Positions 55,750-64,000 of a stretch of DNA of 64,000 nt are shown here, one piece after another (positions within the stretch are counted from its first letter, which is position 1; the number at the start of each line of letters is the position of its first letter). The position numbers were made by a program, and so were the translations under genes. The DNA is from Ilyomonas sp963790435 (GTDB lineage Bacteria; Bacteroidota; Bacteroidia; Chitinophagales; Chitinophagaceae), in the NCBI GenBank assembly GCA_963790435.1, contig CAWBOI010000006.1, positions 62,001-126,000 of the forward strand, written 5' to 3'. Under the pieces are notes generated by a model. It was not told the origin of the DNA and ran no database searches. It saw nothing but the letters and a program-made list of their open reading frames with translations.

Positions 55750-55947
55750 TTACTTTTGAAACAAAGAATAAATAAACTTCAGCAGCCAACCGCTTGCTAA
55801 GTCCATCACCCCTACAACGGCAGTGATTAATATTGTGGCAACCAAAACAATAACGGTTGATTGTTGCAATTCATTCCATGTGGGCCAGGTTACTTTCTCA
55901 ACCAGTTCGTGATACGATTCTTTAAAATAAAGAGAGATTTTATTCAC
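55750..55947 (-). CDS. secE: Preprotein translocase subunit SecE
   Basis: A 65-residue inner-membrane protein. YFKESYHELVEKVTWPTWNE is the conserved amphipathic helix, followed by a single membrane helix (STVIVLVATILITAVVGVMD). Part of the SecYEG channel. Sits between tRNA-Trp and nusG. Confidence 0.95.
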   Translation of the reverse strand: MNKISLYFKESYHELVEKVTWPTWNELQQSTVIVLVATILITAVVGVMDLASGWLLKFIYSLFQK

Positions 55948-55990
55948 TTCGTTCGATTAACAATTAACAATAAGTCAATTTACAATAGCT

Positions 55991-56064
55991 GCACGGGTAC
56001 TAGGATTCGAACCCAGATCGAAGGTTTTGGAGACCTCTATACTAACCGTTGTACGATACCCGTG
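55991..56064 (-). tRNA. tRNA-Trp (anticodon CCA)
   Basis: Minus strand: acceptor CACGGGT/ACCCGTG, anticodon stem GAGGT/ACCTT with loop CTCCAAA (anticodon CCA), T arm with GTTCGAATC. CCA not encoded. It lies between tuf and secE, the standard Bacteroidota position. Confidence 0.93.
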
Positions 56065-56071
56065 TAAGAAA

Positions 56072-56104
56072 ATCAGCTAATCAACCATTTGCTGATTAGC
56101 TGAT
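56072..56104. terminator. 12-bp perfect hairpin between tuf and tRNA-Trp
   Basis: ATCAGCTAATCA (56072-56083) pairs with TGATTAGCTGAT (56093-56104), 25 bases beyond the tuf stop. There is no T tract after it on the minus strand, so it may be a processing stem rather than a terminator. Confidence 0.5.
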
Positions 56105-56128
56105 TGTATAAAGATAAGAACTTCTTTC

Positions 56129-57316
56129 TTATTTCAGAATTTCAGTTACCTGACCAGCACCTACTGTACGACCACCTTCGCGAATAGCGAATTTCAAACC
56201 TTTTTCCATGGCTATTGGCTGAATTAGTTTTACAGTTAAGCTGATGTTATCACCAGGCATTACCATTTCTGTTCCTGCTGGCAATTCAACTTCACCGGTA
56301 ACGTCGGTTGTACGGAAGTAGAACTGAGGACGGTATTTATTGAAGAATGGAGTATGACGGCCACCTTCTTCTTTGCTCAACACATACACTTCGCATTTGA
56401 ATTCAGTATGCGGTGTGATAGATTTTGGTTTTACGATAACCATACCGCGGCGGATATCTTTCTTTTCAATACCACGCAATAACAAACCTGCGTTATCACC
56501 AGCCTGACCTTCGTCCAATAATTTTTTGAACATTTCAACGCCGGTTACTACCGAGTTCAATGGTGTTGGAATCAAGCCTACAATTTCAACCGCTTCACCT
56601 ACTTTCACAATACCACGCTCGATACGACCTGTTGCAACAGTACCACGACCCGTGATAGAAAATACGTCTTCCACACTCATCAGGAATGGTTGATCAATCG
56701 GACGGGGAGGTAATGGAATGTAAGAATCCACAGCATCCATCAAATCTTCAACGGCTTTTACCCATTTTGCTTCACCGGCTAATGCACCGGTAGCAGAACC
56801 CTGGATGATGGGTGTGTTATCACCGTCAAAGCCATTTTTAGAAAGAATTTCGCGGATTTCCATTTCTACAAGTTCTATCAATTCAGGATCATCCACAAGA
56901 TCAACTTTATTCATAAACACTACCATGCGTGGAACGCCTACCTGGCGTGCCAACAGGATGTGTTCGCGTGTTTGCGGCATTGGACCATCAGTAGCAGCTA
57001 CTACAAGGATGGCACCATCCATTTGCGCAGCACCGGTAATCATGTTTTTCACATAATCGGCATGACCCGGGCAGTCAACGTGCGCATAGTGGCGGTTTAC
57101 AGTTTCATATTCAACGTGTGCAGTATTGATGGTAATGCCACGTTCCTTTTCTTCAGGAGCGGCATCAATTTCATCATACTTTCTTGCCTGAGCCATACCC
57201 TTGCTTGCAAGAATGGTGGTGATGGCGGCTGTTAATGTTGTTTTACCGTGGTCTACGTGACCAATAGTTCCAACATTTACGTGAGGTTTTTCCCTCTTAA
57301 AGGTCTCTTTAGACAT
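56129..57316 (-). CDS. tuf: Elongation factor Tu
   Basis: A 395-residue GTPase delivering aminoacyl-tRNA to the ribosome. G1 GHVDHGKTT, G2 region RGITINTAHVEYE, G3 DCPGHADYV, G4 NKVD and G5 region SATGAL are all present; domain II and III end in RTVGAGQVTEILK. It is preceded by four tRNAs and followed by tRNA-Trp. No Shine-Dalgarno sequence is seen upstream, as is usual in this phylum. Confidence 0.98.
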   Translation of the reverse strand: MSKETFKREKPHVNVGTIGHVDHGKTTLTAAITTILASKGMAQARKYDEIDAAPEEKERGITINTAHVEYETVNRHYAHVDCPGHADYVKNMITGAAQMDGAILVVAATDGPMPQTREHILLARQVGVPRMVVFMNKVDLVDDPELIELVEMEIREILSKNGFDGDNTPIIQGSATGALAGEAKWVKAVEDLMDAVDSYIPLPPRPIDQPFLMSVEDVFSITGRGTVATGRIERGIVKVGEAVEIVGLIPTPLNSVVTGVEMFKKLLDEGQAGDNAGLLLRGIEKKDIRRGMVIVKPKSITPHTEFKCEVYVLSKEEGGRHTPFFNKYRPQFYFRTTDVTGEVELPAGTEMVMPGDNISLTVKLIQPIAMEKGLKFAIREGGRTVGAGQVTEILK

Positions 57317-57478
57317 TGTATCGGTTTTTTATGTTGTGTATTTATTAATTAAATAAGGTCTGCAAGTAACTGAATTGCTTGCAAACAATACCATAATATT
57401 TGTAATTGAAAATTGATAATGGTTAATTGATAAGAATCCAATCATCACAATTAAAAAGTAACCATCAACAATAAAAAG

Positions 57479-57550
<72 letters not shown>

Positions 57551-57635
57551 TTGCCAAACAGATGATAACTGACCGTTGTAAACTGACAGAAAAAATGCCT
57601 GTCATGCGTCATCTGTTTTCTGTCATCTCAAAGAG

Positions 57636-57708
57636 AGCGGAAGACGAGAATCGAACCCGCAACCTATAGCTTGGAAGGCTATCGCTCTACCAGTTGAGCT
57701 ACTTCCGC
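57636..57708 (-). tRNA. tRNA-Gly (anticodon TCC)
   Basis: Minus strand: acceptor GCGGAAG/CTTCCGC with discriminator T, D arm GCTC..GAGC, anticodon stem ATAGC/GCTAT with loop CTTCCAA (TCC), T arm GGGTTCGATTC. Confidence 0.94.
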
Positions 57709-57767
57709 ATTTTTTGTGAATAGAACAATGTTAATTGTCAATCGAAAATAACCATTAGCAATAATTG

Positions 57768-57850
<83 letters not shown>

Positions 57851-57935
57851 AAATCATTTTTGATTTATGAATTCGGAATTATGACTGATGTACAATAAAA
57901 GTCATAATTCCCAAATCAGCAATTACAAATCTACG

Positions 57936-58008
57936 AGCCACTTGTCGGAATCGAACCAACGACCTACTGATTACAAATCAGTTGCTCTACCAGCTGAGCT
58001 AAAGTGGC
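57936..58008 (-). tRNA. tRNA-Thr (anticodon TGT)
   Basis: Minus strand: acceptor GCCACTT/AAGTGGC, D arm GCTC..GAGC, anticodon stem ACTGA/TCAGT with loop TTTGTAA (TGT), T arm GGTTCGATTCC. First gene of the Thr-Tyr-Gly-Thr-tuf series. Confidence 0.94.
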
Positions 58009-58124
58009 AAACAAAGAACTGCCCGTTTTTTCGGGATTGCAAAGGTAGAAGAAAACTTTATCTGGCAAAATATTGTACTCTTTTTTCTGAGGTTTTCATA
58101 AAAGAAATTACTGGCAGCACCAAC

Positions 58125-59504
58125 TTACCTTTTCAAAATAACTTTATCTTCTTTCCATTCTATTTGTAAGTTCTTCTTACTGTTTGGAAATGGCTGAATA
58201 AAATCAACACTATAATTTTTAGAAAGATAAAACAACTCACCTCTCGACAAAATGACAACACTTCGCATCGAATCTTTTTTAATGATCTTAACAGCACTTT
58301 CAAAGCCGTTGCGAAATATAAATGCGCCTCTGTATTCACCAGGAAGATGAGTGCAAAAAATTGTATCGGCACTGCCTGTCTGATACAAGGCTGAAATGGT
58401 TGCTTCGCTTACTTTACTGCTTCTCCTAAAATTGTCATAGCTCAATCGCAATGCAATGATTTCTGCAATGAAAAGAAGATAGGCAAGCCATAGTTTTCTT
58501 TCAAAAACAAAGGCAATAATTTGCATGAAAAAAATAGCCAAAAACAAAGAAGGGAAATATAAAAACCGTTCTGATTCAGTATCGTGCGTATCAATGCCAA
58601 GAGGAATGACCGGCACTAACGATAACAAAAAACAGACGCCGCTAACAACAATAACTGCATTTATTTTTTTACGAAAGAAAAAAAGCAACAATACAATTAC
58701 GGCAAAAACAAAGGCAACTGTAAACACAAACAGTAGAGACGACTGCATGGGAGCAACAACAGAACGCGCAACGAGCGCCGCCGCATTTTTGCACCAGCGG
58801 AGAAAGTTAAAATCAGTCATTCGTGCCGAGCCATAAGGCGTACCAATGATGTCGTTGGTAAACCAATATCTTCCCCCAAAATAAAGTGCAAAAACAAACC
58901 CGAAACCAGCGGCATAAAGATAGGAAGTTCGTTTGTTTTTGTTTGTTTTTGCCCAAACTAAAACAACGATTATTAATGGCAATATCCACGCTTCTTCATA
59001 ACTGAACAAAGCAAGCGCAAAGCAAAGTAATGAGCAGAGATACGACCAAACGGTTGTCTCTTTTCTTACAAAAAAAAGAATGCTTAGCAAAGAAAACAGT
59101 GTGCACAAAATAGCACCTCTGCCAACAATCCAAAATATGGCTTCACTATGAAAAGGATAAAATAGAAAAATAAGGCTGGAAAGTAATGCCAGCTTGCCTG
59201 ATAGCGCATTGTTGTTCCGTAAACGGAAGATGTTTTTTGCCAGAAAATATACGCACAGCACAGAAGCAAAATGGAGCACGAAACTGGTAATGTGAAAGCC
59301 GGTTGCATTCAATTTCCAAATGGAATAATCAAGATACAAAACGGCATCGGAAAGAGGCCGATAGGAATGTAGAATATGAGCAGGTTGCAAAGAAAAAAGC
59401 AGACTGTCCCAGTCATCACTTAAAAAATAAAGCTGCTCTGGCGGGTACAAAAAAACGAACAGGCCAAACGCCATTACTAAATACAAAGCATGTTTCCTGT
59501 TCAT
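58125..59504 (-). CDS. GT-C-type multi-pass membrane protein
   Basis: A 459-residue inner-membrane protein with about 11 helices. A periplasmic acidic loop, YFLSDDWDSLLFSLQ (about residue 28), between helices 1 and 2, and the EAIFWIVGRGAIL segment, suit a GT-C fold glycosyltransferase using a polyprenyl-phosphate sugar. The last 100 residues are a soluble domain. No partner gene adjoins it. Two GTTTGTTTTTG repeats (58931-58952) encode a KTNKNK loop. Confidence 0.7.
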   Translation of the reverse strand: MNRKHALYLVMAFGLFVFLYPPEQLYFLSDDWDSLLFSLQPAHILHSYRPLSDAVLYLDYSIWKLNATGFHITSFVLHFASVLCVYFLAKNIFRLRNNNALSGKLALLSSLIFLFYPFHSEAIFWIVGRGAILCTLFSLLSILFFVRKETTVWSYLCSLLCFALALFSYEEAWILPLIIVVLVWAKTNKNKRTSYLYAAGFGFVFALYFGGRYWFTNDIIGTPYGSARMTDFNFLRWCKNAAALVARSVVAPMQSSLLFVFTVAFVFAVIVLLLFFFRKKINAVIVVSGVCFLLSLVPVIPLGIDTHDTESERFLYFPSLFLAIFFMQIIAFVFERKLWLAYLLFIAEIIALRLSYDNFRRSSKVSEATISALYQTGSADTIFCTHLPGEYRGAFIFRNGFESAVKIIKKDSMRSVVILSRGELFYLSKNYSVDFIQPFPNSKKNLQIEWKEDKVILKR

Positions 59505-59551
59505 ACATCGTCAAAGATATTGGAGAGCAAGTTTTTTGCATAAAAACAAAA

Positions 59552-59573
59552 AAGCCCCGTCGTAACGAGGCTT
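59552..59573 (-). terminator. Intrinsic terminator of hpf
   Basis: On the minus strand AAGCCTCG/CGGGGCTT stem with TTACGA loop, then TTTTTGTTTTTA, 8 bases after the hpf stop. Confidence 0.75.
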
Positions 59574-59580
59574 GTATTAT

Positions 59581-59883
59581 TTAAGCGGAAGCTAATTTTT
59601 CTTTTTTTCTTTTGATCTGGTTGATGGCAGAATACAAAGCGCTGTCGAACGATTCTTCAAACGACTTTGATGAAGCTTTTACAAACAATTTTTGGCGCGG
59701 CACGTGCACCCGAATTTCCACAATTTTATCTTTTAAATTATGTACCAAATTGTCTAACTTCAAAAACACATCCACCTTGATAATCCGGTCGTGAAAGTTT
59801 TCTAACTTTTGAGTTTTGTCCATAACATAACTCAGCAGTTTGGAATCGGCATTGAAGTGAACCGACTGACAATTTACATTCAT
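59581..59883 (-). CDS. hpf: Ribosome hibernation-promoting factor (HPF/RaiA family)
   Basis: A 100-residue short-form HPF. VNCQSVHFNADSKLLSYVMD, VDVFLKLDNLVHNLKDKIVE and SFEESFDSALYSAINQIKRK match the beta-alpha-beta-beta-beta-alpha fold that occupies the ribosomal A and P sites and stops translation in stationary phase. The long C-terminal dimerisation domain is absent. It follows xerC with a 180-base gap, so it probably has its own promoter. Confidence 0.9.
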   Translation of the reverse strand: MNVNCQSVHFNADSKLLSYVMDKTQKLENFHDRIIKVDVFLKLDNLVHNLKDKIVEIRVHVPRQKLFVKASSKSFEESFDSALYSAINQIKRKKEKLASA

Positions 59884-60063
59884 AATGATTGATTTTTATT
59901 GTGAGAAAATAGGAAGAATATTGGTTGAATGATGTAGTTTATGAAGGACAAGTTAGTGAATGGTTTGAATAAAAAATTGACAAAACAAAATTTTAATTTC
60001 TTTTTTATGTTGTGTGCATAAAAAAAAAGTTTAAGGCGCAGAAAATCACACTTCCATTGCTGC

Positions 60064-60960
60064 CTAAGCTTTTGGATGCGCCTGCTTGTACACTTCTTTT
60101 AATTTTTCGATGGTGAGATGCGTGTAAACCTGCGTTGAAGCCAAACTCGAATGACCTAATAATTCTTTTACGGAATTCAGCTCAGCACCGTTGTTCATCA
60201 GGTGCGTAGCAAATGTGTGTCGTAAAATGTGCGGGCTCCGCTTCTCAATACTTGTGGTTGCACCCAAATATTTTTTTACAAAATTATACACCATTTTGGG
60301 GTATAAAGGTTTGCCTTTGCTATTGGTAAAAACAACATCCGTGTGGTTGGCAACAGGCTTTTGTGCAATGTAATTTTTAATAGAACTAAGTAGTTCATTC
60401 GATACCGGAATGAGGCGTTCTTTGTTCCCTTTGCCCAGCACTTTTATTTGGCTGTAACTCCAATCAATGTTGCTTTCTTTCAGGTTGATTAATTCGCTCA
60501 AACGTATTCCGGTTGAATAAAAAAGAAGCAAAACCAAACGTTGTGTTCGTCCATCATGGTCATCAGGAAATTCGATGTTTTGAAACAGTTTCTGCATGTC
60601 TTTTTCATCAACAAACTGTGGCAACCGCTTACTGATTTTGGGCGAAACAATGCTCTGCATTGGCGATTGTACAATAACGCCCTGCTTCAGTAAGTATTTA
60701 AAAAAAGATTGTAAGGCAGAAATTTTGCGGTTGATGCTTTTGTTGGTTAAGCCTTCTTCACTTTTAATATTGGCAAGCCAGGAACGTACCAAAGGCGTTG
60801 TGATTTCGGCGGGCAAAGGAGCGTCAAATTCTCTTTCTAAGTAATCGAAAAACTGGAACAAATCGGTGTTATATGAAGCCAATGTATAGCCTGAATACTT
60901 TTTTTCAAACTGAAGAAACTGCAAAAAACGTTGCGCTTCTGCATTGTGTGGTGTGGGCAT
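60064..60960 (-). CDS. xerC: Tyrosine recombinase XerC-like
   Basis: A 298-residue integrase from ATG 60960 (MPTPHNAEAQRFLQFLQFEK); the upstream 14 residues are spurious. The SAM-like N-terminal domain (SYNTDLFQFFDYLERE) is followed by the catalytic domain with Arg in STGIRLSELINL, Lys in VLGKGNKERLIPV, HxxR in SPHILRHTFATHLM, His in LGHSSLASTQVYTH and Tyr in the same. It would resolve chromosome dimers. The rpsU-xerC-hpf order is conserved in Bacteroidota, so a prophage integrase is unlikely. Confidence 0.92.
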   Translation of the reverse strand: MPTPHNAEAQRFLQFLQFEKKYSGYTLASYNTDLFQFFDYLEREFDAPLPAEITTPLVRSWLANIKSEEGLTNKSINRKISALQSFFKYLLKQGVIVQSPMQSIVSPKISKRLPQFVDEKDMQKLFQNIEFPDDHDGRTQRLVLLLFYSTGIRLSELINLKESNIDWSYSQIKVLGKGNKERLIPVSNELLSSIKNYIAQKPVANHTDVVFTNSKGKPLYPKMVYNFVKKYLGATTSIEKRSPHILRHTFATHLMNNGAELNSVKELLGHSSLASTQVYTHLTIEKLKEVYKQAHPKA

Positions 60961-61018
60961 AAAAAATAGTCGTAAAGCTACTGCCTTACGACTATTATAC
61001 AACGGCTATTCTAAAAAA

Positions 61019-61216
61019 TTATTTCTCTATTTTGCCACTCGCCAGGTTTTGCTTATAGATTGCTTTCAGTACTTCGGTACGGCGTTTTACAGAAGGTTTT
61101 GTAAAGCTTTGACGCTCTCTTAACTGCAACAGCGCTTTGCTTTTTTCAAACTTCTTCTTATATTTTTTCAGCGCTTTGTCAATGTTTTCGCAATCTTTTG
61201 AATCAATGATCAGCAT
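61019..61216 (-). CDS. rpsU: Ribosomal protein bS21
   Basis: A 65-residue small-subunit protein; MLIIDSKDCENIDKALKKYK and LLQLRERQSFTKPSVKRRTE are standard. In Bacteroidota bS21 helps to hide the anti-Shine-Dalgarno sequence of 16S rRNA. The gene itself has a strong Shine-Dalgarno-like sequence (61228-61236), the opposite of most genes in this phylum, which fits autogenous control. It heads rpsU-xerC (58 bases apart). Confidence 0.95.
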   Translation of the reverse strand: MLIIDSKDCENIDKALKKYKKKFEKSKALLQLRERQSFTKPSVKRRTEVLKAIYKQNLASGKIEK

Positions 61217-61227
61217 AGTATTTATAT

Positions 61228-61236
61228 ACCCCCTTA
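61228..61236 (-). promoter_or_regulatory. Shine-Dalgarno sequence of rpsU
   Basis: On the minus strand TAAGGGGGT, 8 of 9 identical to the full complement TAAGGAGGT of the 16S rRNA tail, with 11 bases before the ATG. No other gene in the window examined has an equal match (tuf, rpmB and SusC have none). This decides the rpsU start. Confidence 0.8.
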
Positions 61237-61457
61237 GGTAAATTTTAGGGCGCGAAGATAAAGGAATGGAATTGAATAATGAAAAGGGAAGATTGAATAT
61301 TTTTATAAAAACAATTTGAAGTTTGTTTTTGCCCGATTTTTATTGTTGAAGTTGAATCACTTGGAAGTTAACTACTTCTTTCCCAACTTCCGATCTTTCA
61401 GTCTTCCTGACTTTCCGAACTTCTCCATTTATATTTACAGCCTAACAGCATTGCAAT

Positions 61458-63489
61458 ATGAATAAACGTGTCGTTTTATTTTTTTTATCTGTCATCTGTC
61501 ATCTCACTTCTGTCATCGCACAAGATGCCTGGACAATCAAAGCTACCAACATCAATCCTTCGGCTTATTTTGGTGAAACCGTTGCCAATGGCATGATTGG
61601 CATTGTGTCATCGCCCGATCCGTTTAAAGTGAAAGATGTGGTGCTGAACGGAGCGTTTGATTTGTATGGAAGAGGAAGAGTAAGCAACATCTTAAAAACA
61701 TTCAACTTCCTGAATATGTATCTCGATGTTGACGGCCAGCGCATCGAAAGTTTTAAGCAGGTGCAGAACGTTCAGCAAACGCTGGATATGAAACACGCTA
61801 ACCTTACCACAACGTTTGATTATGGCGATAAAGCCTACTGTTTCTTATACTTATTATTCGTTGCGGCATTTGCCTTATACTGCTTTGGTTGATGTAACTA
61901 TTAAGGCAAAAACAAACATCCAGATTGTTCCTGCTTCGGTGATGGAAGCACCTGATATGCTGAAAGATGTAGAGAATTATTTTAACCAGATTGATCGTCC
62001 GCATGTAACCATTTCGTTGTTGACATCAACCGCTAAAAGTCCTACCGGCAAGCTGTTGATGGCAGCTTCCAATAGTTTTTTGTTTGATGAGCCGCATGGC
62101 AGCGAGCCATCTGTCATTCATGAGATGTGGGACAACAACATGCACCTTTTAAAATTCAAGAAAAACCTGAAGGCTGGTGAAACGTATCACTTTGCTATAG
62201 TGGGTTCTGCCATTACTTCTGCGCATGACGATGACCCGTTAAACGAAGCCGAACGCTTAACCATTTTTGCTACTTTGGAAGGCACAAAACGCTTGCTTCA
62301 ATTTCATAACAGAGCATGGGATTCTCTTTGGAAAAGCGACATTATTATTGATGGCGATGATGCCACACAACGCCAGGTGCACAGTATGATTTATCATTTG
62401 TATTCGTTTGCCAGAAGCGGCACTGCATATAGCTTATCGCCGATGGGTCTGAGTGGTTTGGGATATAATGGTCATGCGTTTTGGGATACCGAATTGTGGA
62501 TGTATCCATCACTGTTGCTATTGCAGCCCGATATTGCAAAATCGTTATTGGAATATCGTTACCAACGGTTGGAAGCTGCAAAACACAATGCCTTTTCGCA
62601 CGGTTACAAAGGAGCTATGTTTCCCTGGGAAAGCGCAGCCAGTGGTAATGAAGAAACGCCTGTGTGGGCATTGAGCGGACCGTTTGAACATCATATTTCT
62701 GCTGACATTGCCATTGCTGCCTGGAACTATTATTCTGTTACGCAGGATAAGACCTGGCTTCGCGAAAGAGGCTATCCTTTGCTGAAAGAAACGGCTGATT
62801 TTTGGGCAAGTCGTGTTGAAAGAAATAGCCTTGGGCATTACGATATAAAGAATGTGGTGGCAGCCGATGAATGGGCGGAGAACGTTGACAACAACGCATT
62901 TACCAATGCCGCTGCCAGAGCCAATTTGAAGTATGCTACCGATGCTGCAAAACTATTAGGCATAACACCCGATGCCGACTGGATGAATGTTTATAACAAC
63001 ATCCCGATTTTAAAATTTGGGGACGGCGTAACCAAAGAACATGAGGCTTATAATGGTGAAAAAATAAAGCAGGCAGATGTAAACTTATTAGCCTATCCCT
63101 TGCATGAAACAACGGGCGTAACTGCTATTAAACGCGATTTGGATTATTACGAACCACGTGTAGGTGAAGGTCCTGCTATGACACATGCCATCTTCTCTAT
63201 TTTATATTCAAGACTGGGAATGCCCGATAGCGCTTATCGGGCTTTTAAAGTTGGTTTTGAACCTAATCAACGCCCGCCTTTTGGTGTAATTGCAGAAACC
63301 GCAACCGGCAACAATCCTTACTTTTCAACCGGTGCCGGCGGCATGATACAAGCGATGCTAAACGGCTTTGGCGGATTGGAAATTACACCGGCCGGAATTA
63401 TTCAGTTAAAAACAAAATTGCCATCGCAGTGGAAGTCGCTAACGCTTACGGGTATTGGTGTTGGCAGGAAAACGTATGTTGTGAAATAG
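61458..63489 (+). pseudogene. Secreted GH65-family glycosidase/phosphorylase, one frameshift
   Basis: Frames 61458-61892 and 61816-63489 form one enzyme of about 676 residues. Dropping one C from CC at 61834-61835 joins TFDYGDKA to TVSYTYYSLRHLPYT. A signal peptide ends TSVIAQ. GH65 core signs: AFWDTELWMYPSLLLLQP (about 340), YKGAMFPWESAASGNE, and VVAADEWAENVDNNAFTN (about 475), where the Glu is the catalytic acid in the family's DEYhe-like motif. It resembles the PGGHG/ATH1-type hydrolases (glucosyl-galactosyl units) more than kojibiose phosphorylases. Substrate is not certain. Confidence 0.82.
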
Positions 63490-63600
63490 GTTTGTTTTTA
63501 ATTTTTTATTCTTATTGAAGTAAGGCTGTTTTAAAGAAAGTATGTTATTTGTTGGAATGATATTTATCAGCAAAAACAAAAATCAACTTATACGACAACA

Positions 63601-64000
63601 GAAAGTAAGCTATATCACCTTAACACAATTACACTTCATGTAACAACATCTGGCAATCCTGCATCGCCTGCCATCCTTTTCCTGCATGGCTTTCCTTCAT
63701 TTTGGTATAGCTGGCAACAACAAATTGAATTCTTGGAGCAGAATTTTTATGTAATTGTTCCTGATCAAAGAGGTTATAATCTGAGCCAGAAGCCGCAACA
63801 GGTAAAGGATTACAAGCTTTCCGTTTTAGTGGAAGACATGGTGCAACTATTGGCGATGTTGCAAGCAAAAGATATCATTGTAGTGGGGCACGACTGGGGT
63901 GGCATTGTAGCCTGGGCGTTGTTAAAGCAACATCCCAACTTAGTAAAGAAGGCAATCATTATCAACGCACCTTATTTGCCTGCTTACACTAAATTCACGT
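63601..64000 (+). CDS. Alpha/beta-hydrolase (epoxide hydrolase/haloalkane dehalogenase like), partial
   Basis: Open to the right edge of the window. The frame reads KLYHLNTITLHVTTSGN, ILFLHGFPSFWYSW (oxyanion HGFP), VIVPDQRGYNLSQKP and VVGHDWGGIVAWALL (nucleophile Asp in GHDWGG), all typical of soluble epoxide hydrolases. No ATG or clear GTG start precedes it in frame after the last stop (about 63527); the start given is where homology-like text begins. A frameshift near the 5' end is possible. The right part lies outside the window. Confidence 0.75.

Noticed and set aside
60064..60960. Tyrosine recombinase as a mobile-element integrase
   Set aside because: The rpsU-xerC-hpf-tuf order is conserved core genome, and the length and motifs are those of XerC/XerD.

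Overview
The window looks like a chromosomal segment of a Bacteroidota bacterium, most likely of the family Chitinophagaceae. The evidence is a SusC/SusD polysaccharide-utilisation locus, type IX secretion and gliding genes (porT, a PorW/SprE-like TPR protein, gldA), Bacteroidota-only small families (DUF4295, DUF4199), promoters of the form TTTG-N19-TAnnTTTG, and the order rpsU-xerC-hpf-(tRNA cluster)-tuf-tRNA-Trp-secE-nusG. No prophage, IS element, CRISPR array or rRNA operon is visible, so this is ordinary core genome with a few accessory patches.

Layout. 0-8.5 kb: fabH, a frameshifted yraN, manA, a DUF6580 membrane protein, a GH29 fucosidase, a decayed asparaginase fragment, a lipoprotein and a large broken membrane-anchored gene. 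8.5-12.6 kb: tRNA-Pro, then a catalytically degenerate dihydroorotase homologue, DUF4199, a GT2 and a GT4 glycosyltransferase. 12.7-13.9 kb: rpmB-rpmG-lipoprotein-DUF4295. 14-21 kb: a classical ECF sigma/anti-sigma operon, a PIG-L deacetylase, then a second ECF sigma factor overlapping a membrane protein that joins an anti-sigma-like cytoplasmic part to a serine protease. 21-24 kb: an acyltransferase and a short alpha-glucan phosphorylase. 24.5-36.5 kb: a galactan-utilisation locus (SusC, SusD, SusE, SusF-like, GH53, GH2-GH53 fusion). 36.6-45 kb: PorW/SprE-like protein, outer-membrane proteins, porT, an ORF6N gene, ubiE/menG, DUF2461 and gldA. 45-52 kb: a VWA protein and two sensor kinases. 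52-64 kb: dus, a serine hydrolase, nusG-secE-tRNA-tuf-tRNAs, a GT-C protein, hpf, xerC, rpsU, a GH65 enzyme and the start of an epoxide-hydrolase-like gene.

How the genes work together. The 24.5-36.5 kb locus would capture beta-1,4-galactan at the surface (SusD/E/F), cut it (GH53), import it (SusC) and trim it to galactose (GH2). The T9SS/gliding genes would export surface enzymes. The 55-61 kb block is the conserved translation cluster.

Two features cut across the window. First, at least eight genes are broken by about a dozen one-base indels, many in short homopolymers. This points strongly to uncorrected assembly error rather than mass pseudogenisation. Second, the 12-mer GTTTGTTTTTGC occurs exactly at least twelve times on both strands, mostly between genes, far above chance. 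Candidates for novelty are the sigma factor/anti-sigma-protease pair with its dyad operator, the GH2-GH53 fusion, the 12-mer, an interlocked (pseudoknot-like) 3' UTR at 18.83-18.90 kb and a long nested inverted repeat at 32.7 kb. All positions and motifs were read by eye; no alignments were run.
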